NCBI RefSeq assembly: GCF_007860125.1
Contig: NZ_SJPW01000001.1
Span: forward strand, 892,104-956,103
Source of the DNA: Rubripirellula tenax
Lineage (GTDB): Bacteria; Planctomycetota; Planctomycetia; Pirellulales; Pirellulaceae
Length of the DNA: 64,000 nucleotides
Reading direction: 5' to 3'
Shown here: positions 36,815 to 45,490 of the stretch, in pieces
Numbering within the stretch: the stretch's first letter is position 1
Layout: the number at the start of each line of letters is the position of its first letter
Made by a program: the position numbers and the translations under genes
Notes under the pieces: generated by a model
Databases searched by the model: none
What the model was told of the DNA's origin: nothing
The model's input: only the letters and a program-made list of their open reading frames with translations

Positions 36815-37429
36815 ATGGCCCCTGTGACCCCTTCCATGACCATGACCACTGCGATGAGTTCGAAACCGGGATCGATCTATAACGTCCCCAACGCACTGAC
36901 GACGGTTCGATTCGGGTTAGCCATTGCCGTTATGGTTTTGATCCCGATGGGGCATTACGTTTCCGCGCTGGTCGTGTTCTCGATCGCGGTCTCAACGGAT
37001 TGGATGGACGGCTACTGGGCTCGCAAATACGGTCAAGTCACCAAGCTGGGCCGGATTTTCGACCCGTTCGTTGACAAGATCATCATCTGCGGCACGTTCA
37101 TCGCACTGGTCGAAGTCGCGGATGCCGGCGTTGCATCGTGGATGGCCACGATCGTGGTGGCTCGTGAATTGTTGGTGACCAGCTTGCGTGCGATCATCGA
37201 AGGCAGCGGTGGTGACTTCTCGGCCAACCAATTGGGCAAATGGAAGATGGTGCTGCAATGTGCCGCCGTGATCTCGATCTTGCTGGCGCTGATCTACCCC
37301 GCGATCGCGTGGCTGGGGACGGCCGGACAAGTCTTGCTGTGGTCTTCGATCGCGCTGACGCTCTATTCGGGCTACGTCTACGTCGTCGCTGCATCCGAAG
37401 TGATGCGCGAGCCCCCTTCGCAAACTTAA
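36815..37429 (+). CDS. pgsA: CDP-diacylglycerol--glycerol-3-phosphate 3-phosphatidyltransferase
   Basis: A 204-residue membrane enzyme making phosphatidylglycerophosphate, the first step to phosphatidylglycerol. The CDP-alcohol phosphotransferase motif D-G-x2-A-R-x8-G-x3-D-x3-D is complete between residues 65 and 87 (MDGYWARKYGQVTKLGR then IFDPFVDK). N-terminal YNVPNALTTVRFGLA is the typical PgsA opening, and four to five membrane helices are visible. The first 20 residues may be trimmed if the start lies at a later Met. It precedes the CPBP protease gene by 21 bases. Confidence 0.93.
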   Translation: MAPVTPSMTMTTAMSSKPGSIYNVPNALTTVRFGLAIAVMVLIPMGHYVSALVVFSIAVSTDWMDGYWARKYGQVTKLGRIFDPFVDKIIICGTFIALVEVADAGVASWMATIVVARELLVTSLRAIIEGSGGDFSANQLGKWKMVLQCAAVISILLALIYPAIAWLGTAGQVLLWSSIALTLYSGYVYVVAASEVMREPPSQT

Positions 37430-37450
37430 TTCGTCCCAAAGTCAGCGCCC

Positions 37451-38338
37451 ATGCCTGTGGAAGATCCACCCGCCGCCCTCGTGGCTATGAATCTCGCGCT
37501 GCTGATGGCGATGGCGTACAGTCTGATGTGCTGGGCGAAGTGGATAGCAAACTACCGCAGCGATTTGTCGGCGCTGCCGTCGGCGATGTTGCCGCCGCGA
37601 CCTCGTGAGCGGCCGTTTTGGAATCCCGGCGACGCGCTGATCATGATGGGTTCGATGCAGGTGATCGCCGGATTGGCGGTCGGCGCGTTGACGCTTAGCG
37701 GCTTGGCGTCGCGTGGCACCGACACAAAGTCGCCCGAAGGCGCGGCGTATCTGATCACCGTGACTCTTGCCGCCGGTGTCGTCGCATCGTTGATCACTTT
37801 GGTTTGGTTACGGTTCCGTGATCGCGATGCGGTATCGAAGTTGTCGCTGCGGCTGAACGATGAAGACGGCATTTTGGGGTTAAAGGCGGCGCTGATGATC
37901 TTGCCGCCTGTGTTATTGATCAGCGCGATCGCGTCCCAGTTGGTGACTTACGAACACCCCGTACTCGATTCGATGGCGGGACTGAACGATCCTCTGAAGT
38001 TCTCGATGATCTTCATTGGCACCGCGATCGTGACCCCGTTCGTCGAAGAATTTTTGTTCCGCGTTCTCTTGCAAGGCGGACTGGAACGTATCGCCGATCC
38101 GATTGCCGAAGAAGGCGAACAGTGGCGGCCGCGATCGTATTGGCCGATGGTGGTATCCAGTCTCGTATTCGCGATGATGCACTTGGGCCAAGGCGCCGCG
38201 CCGATACCGCTGTTCTTCTTGTCGCTCGGTCTGGGATATCTCTATCGCCAGACCGGAAACATCACGGCGCCGATGATCGTTCACATGGTTCTTAACGGGA
38301 CCACGATCTTGATGGAAGGCATTCGCGTGATGGGGTAA
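37451..38338 (+). CDS. CPBP-family intramembrane glutamic metalloprotease-like protein
   Basis: A 295-residue polytopic membrane protein. The CPBP motifs are present: motif 1 TPFVEEFLFRVLLQG with the EExxxR core, motif 2 FAMMHLGQGAAPIPLFFLSLGLGYLYRQTG with the conserved His, and motif 3 APMIVHMVLNGTTIL with the H-x3-N pair. Such proteins cleave prenylated or other membrane peptides, and some confer bacteriocin or phage-related immunity. It is probably co-transcribed with pgsA, and no bacteriocin genes are nearby. Confidence 0.9.
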   Translation: MPVEDPPAALVAMNLALLMAMAYSLMCWAKWIANYRSDLSALPSAMLPPRPRERPFWNPGDALIMMGSMQVIAGLAVGALTLSGLASRGTDTKSPEGAAYLITVTLAAGVVASLITLVWLRFRDRDAVSKLSLRLNDEDGILGLKAALMILPPVLLISAIASQLVTYEHPVLDSMAGLNDPLKFSMIFIGTAIVTPFVEEFLFRVLLQGGLERIADPIAEEGEQWRPRSYWPMVVSSLVFAMMHLGQGAAPIPLFFLSLGLGYLYRQTGNITAPMIVHMVLNGTTILMEGIRVMG

Positions 38339-38340
38339 CT

Positions 38341-38430
38341 GTGGCGCTGGCACGCCGCGACAGGGTTCCGAACTGCTTTGCAGTTCGATCCCCGCGAACG
38401 GCGTTGCGGGTCCACATCGGGTTGCCCATC
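38341..38430 (+). repeat. Three-hairpin intergenic repeat, copy D
   Basis: Lacks the first block but keeps the CGAACTGC..GCAGTTCG hairpin (38369-38387), the CCCGCGA..TGCGGG stem and the closing TCCACATCGGGTTGCCC. It lies between two convergent genes, where it may also serve as a transcription barrier. Confidence 0.75.
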
Positions 38431-38433
38431 TTT

Positions 38434-40278
38434 TTATGGGAGCAACCAAAACGCACCTGTGACGGCGGCCGTTTGGTACAGCGCGCCTCGCAGGCTGATC
38501 GGAATCGGTGGCGTTATCCACGGAGCACAATTGCCCGGTCGATAATAGCCAAGCGAGTACGTGCATTCGTTGGGCTGGTGAACACCCATCTTGTACGGCA
38601 GCACCGCGATGTTGCCGAAGAAGTGAGCCGTTTGCACGAACGGTTCCAAAACCGGACCGTGTGTGTGGCCGTATCGTTCCAGGTTCACGTCTTCAAAGTA
38701 AAGCGGCGTGTGACAAAGGTTGGATGCCTTCCACGTCATCGTCATCGCTGTCCACGTTCGCGGCGTGTATGCGACTTGTTCGATCAAGCATTCTTTGGGC
38801 AGTCCCCAATTGTCAGAAATGTAGGCCAGGTCGGCTTCGCTCAACCGGTTCATCGCCAACTCTTCGGTGGTACCGAAATCAGTTTCGATCACGGCTTTCT
38901 CGTAAGCCAAGTCGCGTAGGCGGCCCGAAGCCAGGGGAGCACCGTCAACGTTACGCCACTGGCGAATCGATTGCTTTTCGTCGAAGTCGTCTTTCAAGCG
39001 TTCGTATCGTTTCTGTTCCATTTCATCGGGACGATAAGGCGGGCTGATGTCCAGCGAAATCTTGTCAATCGTTTGGTATGCAATCCGTTCACGGAAATCA
39101 CCGCACGTGATCCCCGTTGGCGTCTTCATGTCGTCGTCAAAGCCGCCGTCGTCTAGACTTGACTTGCGATCGCCACTTGCCGAGCGAGGGTCATTCAATT
39201 GATCCCGATCTCGCGAGTCGGCTTGGGAGTCGTCCGCATCGCGCCGCGGAAACGGATTGTCGAACATGCCCTTCTCGTCATCTGTTCCCGATCGTTTCGG
39301 CGCTGGCAAATCACGAACGTCGTCTTCTGTTTCCGGTGCGTTGTCGCGAAGCATGTCACGCAACGATGGCCCCTCTTCGACGCGCGGTGCGGGTTCCGCT
39401 TGCGGCGCGGGTTTGACCGGCGATGGGTCAGCCGTTTCCGGGAAGCCGAACGAATCTCGCAAATCGTTCATCGGCCGCGACTCGTTCGGCAACGTCGGCG
39501 CCGCTTGTGGTTGTGGCATGGGTTCCGGAGTCGGTGTCGGAACCGGTGCCGCTTCGGGTTCGGGAAACAAGAATCCGTCGTCGATCGGGTCGTCGGCGAT
39601 CGACGGAGGTGCGGCGAATGCCGGCGACGTGTTTTGAATCGGCGTCAACTCTGACGCCGACGAAGGCGATGGAGTAGGCATCGACATCGGCTCGGGAGCA
39701 TCGCCGAAAGGATCAGCAAAGAAATCCCGAGCGCTGCTTGGTGCCGTCGACGGGTTTTGTGCAATCCGCAAATTTGACGGTAGCGACAACAGTTCATCGA
39801 CCCGTGCCGGTTGCGTCATCCACGCCGCCTGGGACACCGAGCGAAGGCTGGGTGCATCGGTGCTGACTTGCAATCCACTGGCCGGAGCAACAGCTTGTTG
39901 GTTCGCCGCGACGACTTGAGACTGTGACGCGACGGCTCGAGTTTGTGGCGTGGCCGCTTGACGCTGTGCCGCGACCGCTTGGCGCTGTGGCGCAATTGGC
40001 GCGGCCGCTTGGCCCACCGGTTGCGGTGCCACGTTGGGGCTTCGTCGCCACTGAAGTGCTGGCGCGGCTCGCCCGACGGTTGGTTGGGGCGTTATCATCC
40101 GCGTGCCTTCGCGAGGCACCGGGCGAAGACCGCCGGGATATCCCGCAGGTGATTGGGCCATCGCAGCCGACGGCGCCATCAGCGCCATCGCCAGCGCGAT
40201 CCTTACGAACTTAGCTCGCGTCGCCCGAGTTGACGTCGGGGCTGTAGTTGGGTGCTTCTTGCGTGATCGCGATGTCAT
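38434..40278 (-). CDS. Pro/Gln/Ala-rich secreted planctomycete protein
   Basis: A 614-residue protein from an ATG at 40278. A basic start ([10 protein letters not shown]) leads to a signal peptide ([19 protein letters not shown]). Residues about 60-330 are low-complexity Pro/Gln/Ala-rich, with short repeats of [16 protein letters not shown] type and many PEP-like pairs. A conserved-looking globular C-terminal domain of about 220 residues begins at [20 protein letters not shown] and ends in a hydrophobic [19 protein letters not shown], perhaps a membrane anchor. I do not recognise the family. The start overlaps guaB by 68 bases; a later ATG at 40185 would give a poor leader. Antisense frames near 39.1-39.6 kb are mirrors of the repeats. 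Confidence 0.72.
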   Translation of the reverse strand: MTSRSRKKHPTTAPTSTRATRAKFVRIALAMALMAPSAAMAQSPAGYPGGLRPVPREGTRMITPQPTVGRAAPALQWRRSPNVAPQPVGQAAAPIAPQRQAVAAQRQAATPQTRAVASQSQVVAANQQAVAPASGLQVSTDAPSLRSVSQAAWMTQPARVDELLSLPSNLRIAQNPSTAPSSARDFFADPFGDAPEPMSMPTPSPSSASELTPIQNTSPAFAAPPSIADDPIDDGFLFPEPEAAPVPTPTPEPMPQPQAAPTLPNESRPMNDLRDSFGFPETADPSPVKPAPQAEPAPRVEEGPSLRDMLRDNAPETEDDVRDLPAPKRSGTDDEKGMFDNPFPRRDADDSQADSRDRDQLNDPRSASGDRKSSLDDGGFDDDMKTPTGITCGDFRERIAYQTIDKISLDISPPYRPDEMEQKRYERLKDDFDEKQSIRQWRNVDGAPLASGRLRDLAYEKAVIETDFGTTEELAMNRLSEADLAYISDNWGLPKECLIEQVAYTPRTWTAMTMTWKASNLCHTPLYFEDVNLERYGHTHGPVLEPFVQTAHFFGNIAVLPYKMGVHQPNECTYSLGYYRPGNCAPWITPPIPISLRGALYQTAAVTGAFWLLP

Positions 40279-41695
40279 GCGGATGGTTCTCCCTAACCGT
40301 CGCTGCCGAGACGCGGATGAAACGTGCATCCGTTCTCAGTTCTTGGATCGTCCGTGTTCCGATGTATCCCATGCCCGCTCGCAACCCGCCTACCAATTGG
40401 TAAACGTAGTCACTGAGCGGACCTTTGAACGGTACGCGGCCTTCGACACCTTCGGGGACCAATTTGCCCGCCTCAGTGCCTTTTTGCCGATACCGATCAC
40501 TGCTTCCCTTCACCATCGCGCCCATCGATCCCATCCCTCGGTACGACTTGAACGTTCGACCTTGGTACAAAATCATTTTGCCGGGACTTTCGGTCAGGCC
40601 TGCGAACAGGCTGCCGATCATCACCGTGCTCGCGCCGGCCGCGATCGCTTTGGTAATGTCACCGCTGAACCGAATCCCTCCGTCGGCGATGACTGGCTTT
40701 CCTCGTTTCTCTGCTACCTTCATTGCATTCAGAATCGCCGAAATCTGTGGCACGCCGACGCCGCTGATCACTCGCGTGGTACAGATCGATCCGGGGCCGA
40801 TTCCGACCTTGATCGCGTCCGCACCTGCGTCAAGCAGGGCTTCGGCACCCTCCGCCGTCGCGATGTTTCCCGCGATGACGTCGATGTCCCAGTTTCTCTG
40901 ATTCTTAATCTCTCGAACGGTATCGATCACGTTCTTGCTGTGCCCGTGAGCCGAATCGACGGTCAGCACGTCGACGCCTTGCCGAATCAGCTTCTCAGCC
41001 CGTTCGAAGTCGCCGACGCCAATCGCCGCACCGACTCGCAAGCGACCCTGCGGATCTTTGCAAGCACGTGGGAACCGCTTCATCATGTCGATGTCGCGGA
41101 TCGTAATAAGTCCCGTTAGTTTTCTATCTTCGTCAACCAGCAGAAGTTTCTCGACCCTTTTTCCCGTTAAAATCTTCTCAGCTTCCTCAAGCGTTACATT
41201 CCCCACTGCCGTCACCAAATTATCACGAGTCATGACTTCGCTGATTGGGAGGTTTGGGTCTTCTAGGAAGCGAAGGTCGCGGCGGGTCAGAATCCCCACC
41301 AAAGTCTGGTCATCGTGCACAATCGGGATGCCAGACACGTTTGCGGTGTCCATCAGCTCGGCGGCGCGGCGAACAGGGACCTCGGGCGAAAGTGTCAGCG
41401 GCTCGAAAATAATCCCGTTGGCCGAACGCTTGACCTTGGTGACTTCTTCGACTTGGTCGTCTGTCGTCAGATTCTTGTGAATAACCCCTAGACCGCCCTC
41501 TTTCGCCAAAGCGATCGCCATGTCAGCTTCGGTGACCGTGTCCATGGGCGACGAGATCAATGGGATCTTCAGCTTGATCCGCTCGGTTAGATAGCTGCTG
41601 ACGTCGACTTCGCTGGGCACCACTTCGCTGTACCGGGGCAGCAACAGGACATCGTCAAAGGTGACACCGAGCGGTCCGATTTTGTCTTCCGACAT
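40211..41695 (-). CDS. guaB: Inosine-5'-monophosphate dehydrogenase
   Basis: A 494-residue enzyme of guanine nucleotide synthesis, oxidising IMP to XMP. The ATG at 41695 gives [20 protein letters not shown], the usual N-terminus. Two CBS domains occupy about residues 90-210 ([39 protein letters not shown]). The catalytic Cys is at residue 305 in [15 protein letters not shown], the IMP-binding SSPMDTVTE and [22 protein letters not shown] are present, and the flap motif reads [10 protein letters not shown] followed by [12 protein letters not shown]. The 3' end is overlapped by the start of the downstream gene, suggesting co-transcription. The frame opens earlier with 41755, which lies in the leader. 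Confidence 0.96.
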   Translation of the reverse strand: MSEDKIGPLGVTFDDVLLLPRYSEVVPSEVDVSSYLTERIKLKIPLISSPMDTVTEADMAIALAKEGGLGVIHKNLTTDDQVEEVTKVKRSANGIIFEPLTLSPEVPVRRAAELMDTANVSGIPIVHDDQTLVGILTRRDLRFLEDPNLPISEVMTRDNLVTAVGNVTLEEAEKILTGKRVEKLLLVDEDRKLTGLITIRDIDMMKRFPRACKDPQGRLRVGAAIGVGDFERAEKLIRQGVDVLTVDSAHGHSKNVIDTVREIKNQRNWDIDVIAGNIATAEGAEALLDAGADAIKVGIGPGSICTTRVISGVGVPQISAILNAMKVAEKRGKPVIADGGIRFSGDITKAIAAGASTVMIGSLFAGLTESPGKMILYQGRTFKSYRGMGSMGAMVKGSSDRYRQKGTEAGKLVPEGVEGRVPFKGPLSDYVYQLVGGLRAGMGYIGTRTIQELRTDARFIRVSAATVRENHPHDIAITQEAPNYSPDVNSGDAS

Positions 41696-42080
41696 GGGTT
41701 GCGTTTCCGAGGAAATGGGGGTCTGGGAAAGGCAACAAATTATGGCGGAATCCATGCACTGCCGCCAGTAGCCACGCCTGAACGTATTCGCGGACTCGAA
41801 CGGGCAACCCTACGTGGCCCTGTGACTCCGATCGCAGGTTGTACTTTTGTGTTCCCGTCGGCTGCTTCGCAGCCAACTTTCCGCGAGCGGAGTCGCGGGT
41901 CCACGCAGGGTTGCCCGTTTTGGGATCACCCTTCGTGGCCCTGTGACTCCGCTCGCAGGGTGTGCTTTGTGTTCGTCCGCTGCTTAACCGCCGTAGCTTT
42001 TCCGATCTTGTGTAGTTACCCTAGTCGTTTCTGTAGTCGCTTTGCAGAAACAATTTTCTTCGTCGATGGAAGCTAGCGGT
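41696..42080. other. Intergenic region between guaB and the PEP-CTERM gene
   Basis: About 385 bases between divergent genes. It contains two tandem copies of the three-hairpin repeat (E and E2), leaving about 100 bases on each side for promoters. No RNA gene or ORF of quality is seen. Confidence 0.6.
41800..41980 (+). repeat. Three-hairpin intergenic repeats, copies E (full) and E2 (partial)
   Basis: Copy E (41800-41918): GGGCAACCCTACGTGGCCC start, TGTGACTCCGATCGCAGG, then GGCTGCTTCGCAGCC as the middle hairpin (a different loop sequence from copies C, D and F), the GCGAGCGGAGTCGCGGGTCC stem and GGGTTGCCCG end. Copy E2 (about 41926-41980) repeats only the first block (CACCCTTCGTGGCCCTGTGA). 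Confidence 0.78.
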
Positions 42081-42722
42081 ATGTCACGAATCTTCATCCT
42101 TCTTGCCACCCTTTTTTTCGCTCTGTCAACAACTCGAATCGACGCGGCGATTGTCACTGTCGTGACAAACGGAACCGTAGTTAGGGGGGGAGGCTCTTTG
42201 CCTGACGTTGAATTGGGCGATCCATATTCACTGACCATCACCGTCGATACGTCTCGCTTGCCAAGCGTTATTCCAGCTGAACAGTCGTTTTTCGGTGATT
42301 TCATCACTTCCGCTACTCTAAGCGGATCTAGCGTAATCGAATTTAGCACTCTGACCTTAGGGTCCTCAAACTTTATAAGCTTTTTCGGGGACCGAATAGG
42401 TCTAATGCGCGCCAGACTGCCAAGCGAAATGTTCCAACTTGATTCAGAGAATTACTACAGTGAGTTATCCGTTGATTTCATAGGCGGAACGGCTGGCTTT
42501 GATAGGAATGATGTTCATGGCACCTTTGTTGATGAATTGAACTCTGGCGTCGATCCGCGTTTCTCTATTACGACAGCACGTTTTGACAACGGGTTTGGAA
42601 GTGGGTTTACCGTCGGTGGCGGGAGCCTTTTCGCTGTCGCCGTGCCCGAACCATCTGTATTTGCGTTGGGATGCGGGATATGCACCGCAGTGCTTTTTCG
42701 CCGCAAACGCTTGGTTGGTTAA
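42081..42722 (+). CDS. PEP-CTERM domain protein
   Basis: A 213-residue exported protein. A signal peptide (MSRIFILLATLFFALSTTRIDA) leads to a beta-rich body (ITVDTSRLPSVIP, ATLSGSSVIEFSTLTLGSS) and a C-terminal sorting tail VPEPSVFALGCGICTAVLFRRKR: the VPEP motif, a hydrophobic helix and a basic end, as read by exosortases. Such proteins are sorted to the envelope or extracellular matrix. The gene and the 300 bases after it are visibly more AT-rich than their neighbours, with codon use unlike guaB, which suggests transfer. ATG 42081 was chosen over 42066. No exosortase is in the window. Confidence 0.82.
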   Translation: MSRIFILLATLFFALSTTRIDAAIVTVVTNGTVVRGGGSLPDVELGDPYSLTITVDTSRLPSVIPAEQSFFGDFITSATLSGSSVIEFSTLTLGSSNFISFFGDRIGLMRARLPSEMFQLDSENYYSELSVDFIGGTAGFDRNDVHGTFVDELNSGVDPRFSITTARFDNGFGSGFTVGGGSLFAVAVPEPSVFALGCGICTAVLFRRKRLVG

Positions 42723-43020
42723 CAACGCAATTTAAGAAACGCCACCCAATTGATTCCAAATTGGGCGCACGATGGAACGATTAGCAACTCGCTAGAAAGC
42801 GGATGTGTTGGTTGCTATCAGCGGCCTCGGTGCAAAGCAAATTAGTGGTCTGGTCCCATTGTTAATTAGATTGATACCGGACGGCTTGCGTCGTTTCGCT
42901 AACAAATTCAGCGGCCGGGCGCGAGCCCTCCGATATGCCAACCCGAAAATCGAATTGGATTAAACCACGAGTATTAAAACGCTGTCCGTCCCGGGCATTT
43001 CTATGTTGGCTCAGTAACTC
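42723..43020. other. AT-richer intergenic stretch, no gene seen
   Basis: About 300 bases between the PEP-CTERM gene and the convergent oxidoreductase gene. It is AT-richer than average and contains no repeat of the window's families, no clear hairpin with a T-run and no credible ORF. Confidence 0.55.
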
Positions 43021-44439
43021 CTACGTCAACGCCTGCACCAACTTGCGTTCTGGCATCGCCTTGTAGAACGGATCCAGCGGGAAACATCCGCTGATCATTC
43101 CGTTACGGGGCGCGGTCGTGCATTCGCTGAACGTGCGACAGACCTTCTTTCGCTGCTGTTTGACGCCCGCGATCACGTCGGCCGGCAATTCCGGGTATGA
43201 CAACACCATCCGTCCCAACCCGATCGAATCGACCCAGCCGGCCCGTACAACCGCTTGAGCGACGTTAGGCAACCAGTCCTGCAGATACGTGTACCCCGAA
43301 CCCACGAACGTCATGCCCGGATGCGAACGTCGCAGTTCGGCGGTGGCTCGCAATTGTCGAGCCACGCCCACCAACGGGTCTTCGGGCGGCAAGTACCCGT
43401 CGCTGGGCGGGAAGTACGCCGGACGCTGAATATGCGGCGTCGAGTACGGGCTGCCCGCGGTAGTGCAGACCATCTTCACGCCGATGGATTCCAACAGCGA
43501 TAAAAACTTCGATGGTTCATCCAGATCGATTCCCATTCCGCTGGGATCGGCACCCCACACCAATCGCGGATCGGCGCCCGGCACTGGTTCGCCGACGCGG
43601 TCTTCGCCTGGGTGATGAGGCATGAAGTCATAGATACTCAGCCGCACGCCAATTTTCAGCGACGGAGCGGCCGCGTTGATGCCCGCAACAATGTCACGGA
43701 CGAATCGTGTGCGGTTTTCGAAGCTGCCGCCAAAGTCGCCCTTGCGATCGACACCGCTGAGCAACTCGTGACCCAGATACCCGTGACAGTGTTTGACATC
43801 GACGAAGCGATAACCCGCCTTTTCCGCTCGAACCGCCGCCGCAATGAAATCGTCAATCAACCGTCGCAAATCATCGTCGCTGATGATGGCCGAGTCGTCC
43901 GTCACTTTCACGCGTGGGTCAAGTGCCGGGTTGCGTTGTGCCGTTCGAGGTTCGGCCGTTGCTTTCTCATTCGGCTTGGCCCAACGACCCGAGTGCGTCA
44001 ACTGCAGACCGACGTACAGATCATCGGTTCGACCAAAACGTTCTTCGTGCGCCGACATCAACTCGTTGCGCAAACCTTCGATCGCCGAAAGATTCGCTTC
44101 CGTCATCAGCAACTGATTCGGGTTGGCTCGTCCGTCGTGCCGCACCGCAACCGCTTCGCCACCCCAGATCCACTTGGCGCCGCTGATGCCAAAATTCCGC
44201 CATCGACGAACCGTCAAATCCGTCGGTGCGCCGTCGTTGGTGCCATCCCAGCCTTCCATCGGCAAAATGCAAAATCGATTGCCCACGTTGACGCCGTCGA
44301 CATCCATCGATCGGCCAAGCGGTGACTCGTCGCCCGATGCAACCGATTCGTCGCAAGGCAGATCGACGCCGATCTCTTTCAAGTAATCAGTGAAGGCTTG
44401 AAACGATTTGAAACTAGCGACGCGAGGATAAACGCTCAT
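43021..44439 (-). CDS. NADH:flavin oxidoreductase (old yellow enzyme family)
   Basis: A 472-residue FMN-dependent barrel from an ATG at 44439; the frame continues upstream to 45111, but that is the mirror of the AraC gene. OYE features: VNVGNRFCILPMEGWDGTNDG, the FVDVKHCHGYLGHELLSGVDRKGDFGGSFENRTRFV block with the usual HGYLLHQFL pattern, and VGLQLTHSGRW. The C-terminus retains cysteines (KKVCRTFSECTTAPRNGMISGCF), like the iron-sulfur part of dienoyl-CoA reductases, but shortened and without the NAD-binding domain. An unusual long N-terminal segment precedes the barrel. The divergent AraC regulator probably controls it; the substrate is unknown. Confidence 0.86.
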   Translation of the reverse strand: MSVYPRVASFKSFQAFTDYLKEIGVDLPCDESVASGDESPLGRSMDVDGVNVGNRFCILPMEGWDGTNDGAPTDLTVRRWRNFGISGAKWIWGGEAVAVRHDGRANPNQLLMTEANLSAIEGLRNELMSAHEERFGRTDDLYVGLQLTHSGRWAKPNEKATAEPRTAQRNPALDPRVKVTDDSAIISDDDLRRLIDDFIAAAVRAEKAGYRFVDVKHCHGYLGHELLSGVDRKGDFGGSFENRTRFVRDIVAGINAAAPSLKIGVRLSIYDFMPHHPGEDRVGEPVPGADPRLVWGADPSGMGIDLDEPSKFLSLLESIGVKMVCTTAGSPYSTPHIQRPAYFPPSDGYLPPEDPLVGVARQLRATAELRRSHPGMTFVGSGYTYLQDWLPNVAQAVVRAGWVDSIGLGRMVLSYPELPADVIAGVKQQRKKVCRTFSECTTAPRNGMISGCFPLDPFYKAMPERKLVQALT

Positions 44440-44470
44440 CGGTTCTTTCTGATAATGATGCAAGTCCAAT

Positions 44471-44538
44471 CGTAGCCGGAGTCGCCAGACGACATCGGGC
44501 ATGCCCAGGAAAATCGAAGTCTGACGACTCCGGCTACG
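44471..44538. repeat. Inverted repeat around CGTAGCCGGAGTCG
   Basis: The arm 44471-44490 (CGTAGCCGGAGTCGCCAGAC) pairs with 44519-44538 with one mismatch. The 28-base loop holds a second palindrome GGGCATGCCC. It lies between the oxidoreductase gene and the divergent AraC-type gene. Confidence 0.75.
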
Positions 44539-44652
44539 GTTGAACCGGAAATTTGAGCTGCGGTAGATTACTAGGAATACTAGACAACGGCTGCCGAATC
44601 TTGGAAAATCGGCCAATGTTTGAATTTGCAAATCGGGCAATTGGCCATCTGT

Positions 44653-45486
44653 ATGAACGAACGATTGAACGACCGCGCGGTTGCCGAACGCTTGCCGCGC
44701 TGGGGCGTGCTGGTGATCGAGTCTCATCACGGTCCCGAATTCACGATGGATTGGCGAACGCACCCGTTCATCAAAGTCGTCTACGTGCTGCGCGGCGGAG
44801 GAACGTTTCACCTCGGAAATCGCGATGATTTGTTCGCAACGGGCGACGTCGTCGTGGTCGCACCGGGAGTGCGAAATCGAATCGTCGATGCACCCGGATC
44901 TGCATCCAGCTTGTATGTGGCTTGCGTTGCACGAAGCCATTTGAAGTTCGACACCACCATCATCGACCGAATCCACACTCGCGTGATCCACGGCGACGGA
45001 CACTTTGCAAGTCGGGTTGCCACGTTGCTGCGGCGAATGGTTCACTCGCAAGACAATACGTCTCCCGATCGGCCGATCGCGATGGTAGCCGATGCGATGA
45101 AGTTGATCCAATTGACGGCAAGTCGACCTGAAAGCTCGCCACGGCGCGATAAGAATGCCGGCGATCTGTTACAGGATGTCGGTCGCTATATCGAGACACT
45201 GCCGACACGCTTCTTCGAAGATACGACCATCGATGAAGTTGCATTGTCTCTGGGCATGTCGCGCCGATCGTTCACCGATGCCTTTCAAAAGCTGACGGGC
45301 GAAACGTGGCTGACGTACGTGCGACGACTCGCGATCCAGCACGCGCGTAGCCGTTTGAGTGAAACCGAGCTTCCGATCGTATCGATTGCGTTCGAGTGTG
45401 GCTTCAACGACCTGTCGACGTTCTATCGCCAGTTCAAGTCACAGTGCGGCGTCAGTCCGGCGAAATATCGAACTCAATCAAAGTGA
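44653..45486 (+). CDS. AraC-family transcriptional regulator
   Basis: A 277-residue regulator. The N-terminal half is a cupin-like sensor domain (HPFIKVVYVLRGGGTFHLGNRDDLFATGDVVVVAPGVRN). The C-terminal half has the two AraC helix-turn-helices: TIDEVALSLGMSRRSFTDAFQKLTGETWLTYVRRLAIQHARSRL and IVSIAFECGFNDLSTFYRQFKSQCGVSPAKYR. The frame opens with a TTG at 44620, but ATG 44653 fits better. It is divergent from the old-yellow-enzyme gene, with an inverted repeat in between, so it probably controls that gene; the inducer is unknown. Confidence 0.88.
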   Translation: MNERLNDRAVAERLPRWGVLVIESHHGPEFTMDWRTHPFIKVVYVLRGGGTFHLGNRDDLFATGDVVVVAPGVRNRIVDAPGSASSLYVACVARSHLKFDTTIIDRIHTRVIHGDGHFASRVATLLRRMVHSQDNTSPDRPIAMVADAMKLIQLTASRPESSPRRDKNAGDLLQDVGRYIETLPTRFFEDTTIDEVALSLGMSRRSFTDAFQKLTGETWLTYVRRLAIQHARSRLSETELPIVSIAFECGFNDLSTFYRQFKSQCGVSPAKYRTQSK

Positions 45487-45490
45487 AACC

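Noticed and set aside
44440-45111. Upstream extension of the OYE-type oxidoreductase frame
   Set aside because: The extra 224 codons are the mirror of the AraC-type gene and have no similarity to the family; ATG 44439 is the start.
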